Part shown: piece after piece, positions 63,372 through 64,000 of the stretch
How positions within the stretch are numbered: position 1 is the first letter of the stretch
Layout of the letters: each line of letters starts with the position of its first letter
Assembly (NCBI RefSeq): GCF_000003815.2
Contig: NC_049982.1
Span: 8,011,825-8,075,824 of the forward strand
Length of the DNA stretch: 64,000 nucleotides
From: Branchiostoma floridae
Taxonomy: Eukaryota; Chordata; Leptocardii; Amphioxiformes; Branchiostomatidae
Direction of reading: 5' to 3'
Translations under genes and position numbers: made by a program
The notes under the pieces: model-generated
Told to the model about the DNA's origin: nothing
The model's database searches: none
The model's input: the letters and a program-made list of their open reading frames with translations, nothing else

Positions 63372-63615
63372 CTGGGATGGTATTGTGGAAAAAACAAAGA
63401 ACCGGCTACCAGCAATGCTATACGGAAACAGATGGTGAAATAAAATCTTTGGTGTAACACATTTAAGATTTCTTATAGAAGAACACATACCCTGAAATAT
63501 GAAAGAAAACTTTATTATCAATTCTCAATCATATATGACCTCTGTCAGTTCGTACTGACTGTGGTAAAAGCCTAATTAACATCAGCCCTACAGTATCGGC
63601 TATGGATAAACAGTC

Positions 63616-63816
63616 TTTAGTTCTTTTAGTTCTTTTTATTTCTTCGCATATGTATACATAAATTAAAACAATATTGAATATATGAAATAAATACATGCAG
63701 GGGTAGGACAGAAGCCAAAAAGGCTTTTCATGGACCTCCCCTGGCTAGGTCGCAAAATAGATTAATCATATGTAATCAAATTGAACGAAATACACATAAC
63801 AAGTTGAAATTCTTCT
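63616..63816 (-). mobile_element. SINE/LINE-tail-like insertion with 5-bp duplication
   Basis: About 200 bases interrupt an otherwise conserved intron (compare 5190-5210). CAGTC occurs at 63611-63615 and 63817-63821. On the minus strand it ends in an A-rich tail of AAAAGAACT repeats and contains CTTTTTGGCTTCTGTCCTAC. No internal promoter boxes could be assigned with confidence. Confidence 0.6.
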
Positions 63817-64000
63817 CAGTCCTGTTCGAGAACGACAGTCTCTGCTACGCCTAGTTGCATCTGCAAGCTGACTCAGGTGTGTTCCAAACTTATTTTTCTG
63901 CGAACGTGGCTTAGTCAGCAAACTAGTTGGACACATTTTGGAAATATCAAACTTGTGCAGAAGACAATGATTACTGCTCTCGAAGCAGAGGTTGAGTCGC

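Overview
The window reads as nuclear DNA of an invertebrate deuterostome, most likely a lancelet (Branchiostoma). It shows short coding exons with GT-AG introns, dense small transposons, LINE tails, and a tandem family of collagen-like membrane receptors. No prokaryotic gene layout, tRNA, rRNA or CRISPR was found. The species call is inference.

The main content is a head-to-tail array on the minus strand. Each complete gene starts with a near-identical exon 1 encoding a type II membrane anchor: a short basic cytoplasmic tail beginning MSSEK, one transmembrane helix, and a coiled-coil stalk. Next comes a short linker exon with a furin-type site (RSKR or RYRR), then a collagen exon with a [10 protein letters not shown] core. 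Type 1 genes end in an F5/8 type C (discoidin) domain split over three exons: at 24.3-28.0, 39.7-42.7, 46.7-50.2 and 57.5-60.8 kb, with a partial one at the right edge. Type 2 genes carry a second collagen exon and an unrecognised cysteine-rich domain ending CGPNYCCCRVR: at 29.6-37.0 and 51.7-54.9 kb, with a pseudogene at 18.6-22.4 kb. All splice phases agree across copies, which allows module swapping.

The left side is irregular. Two collapsed remnants (519-821, 2708-2989) keep only the anchor end of exon 1 fused to the 3'UTR. A discoidin copy at 4.8-8.0 kb lacks the membrane exon. A signal-peptide exon pair at 14.3-14.9 kb is phase-compatible with it, suggesting a secreted collagen-discoidin paralogue. 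The first 551 bases are 99% identical to 45241-45791.

Mobile DNA is abundant. The most striking element is 3.85 kb (32646-36494). It has inverted repeats of over 500 bp, a 5-bp target duplication (AACAT) and a complete C2H2 zinc-finger gene, and it sits about 24 bp inside intron 1 of a type 2 gene. Several MITE-like elements have recognisable target duplications (TTAA, TAA, 8 bp, 9 bp). A LINE reverse-transcriptase tail lies at 11.2-11.6 kb.

The products probably act at the cell surface as coiled-coil/collagen oligomers presenting C-terminal recognition heads, possibly shed by furin. This resembles scavenger-receptor-A or ectodysplasin architecture in the membrane form, and ficolins/collectins in the secreted form. 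A role in innate recognition is inference.
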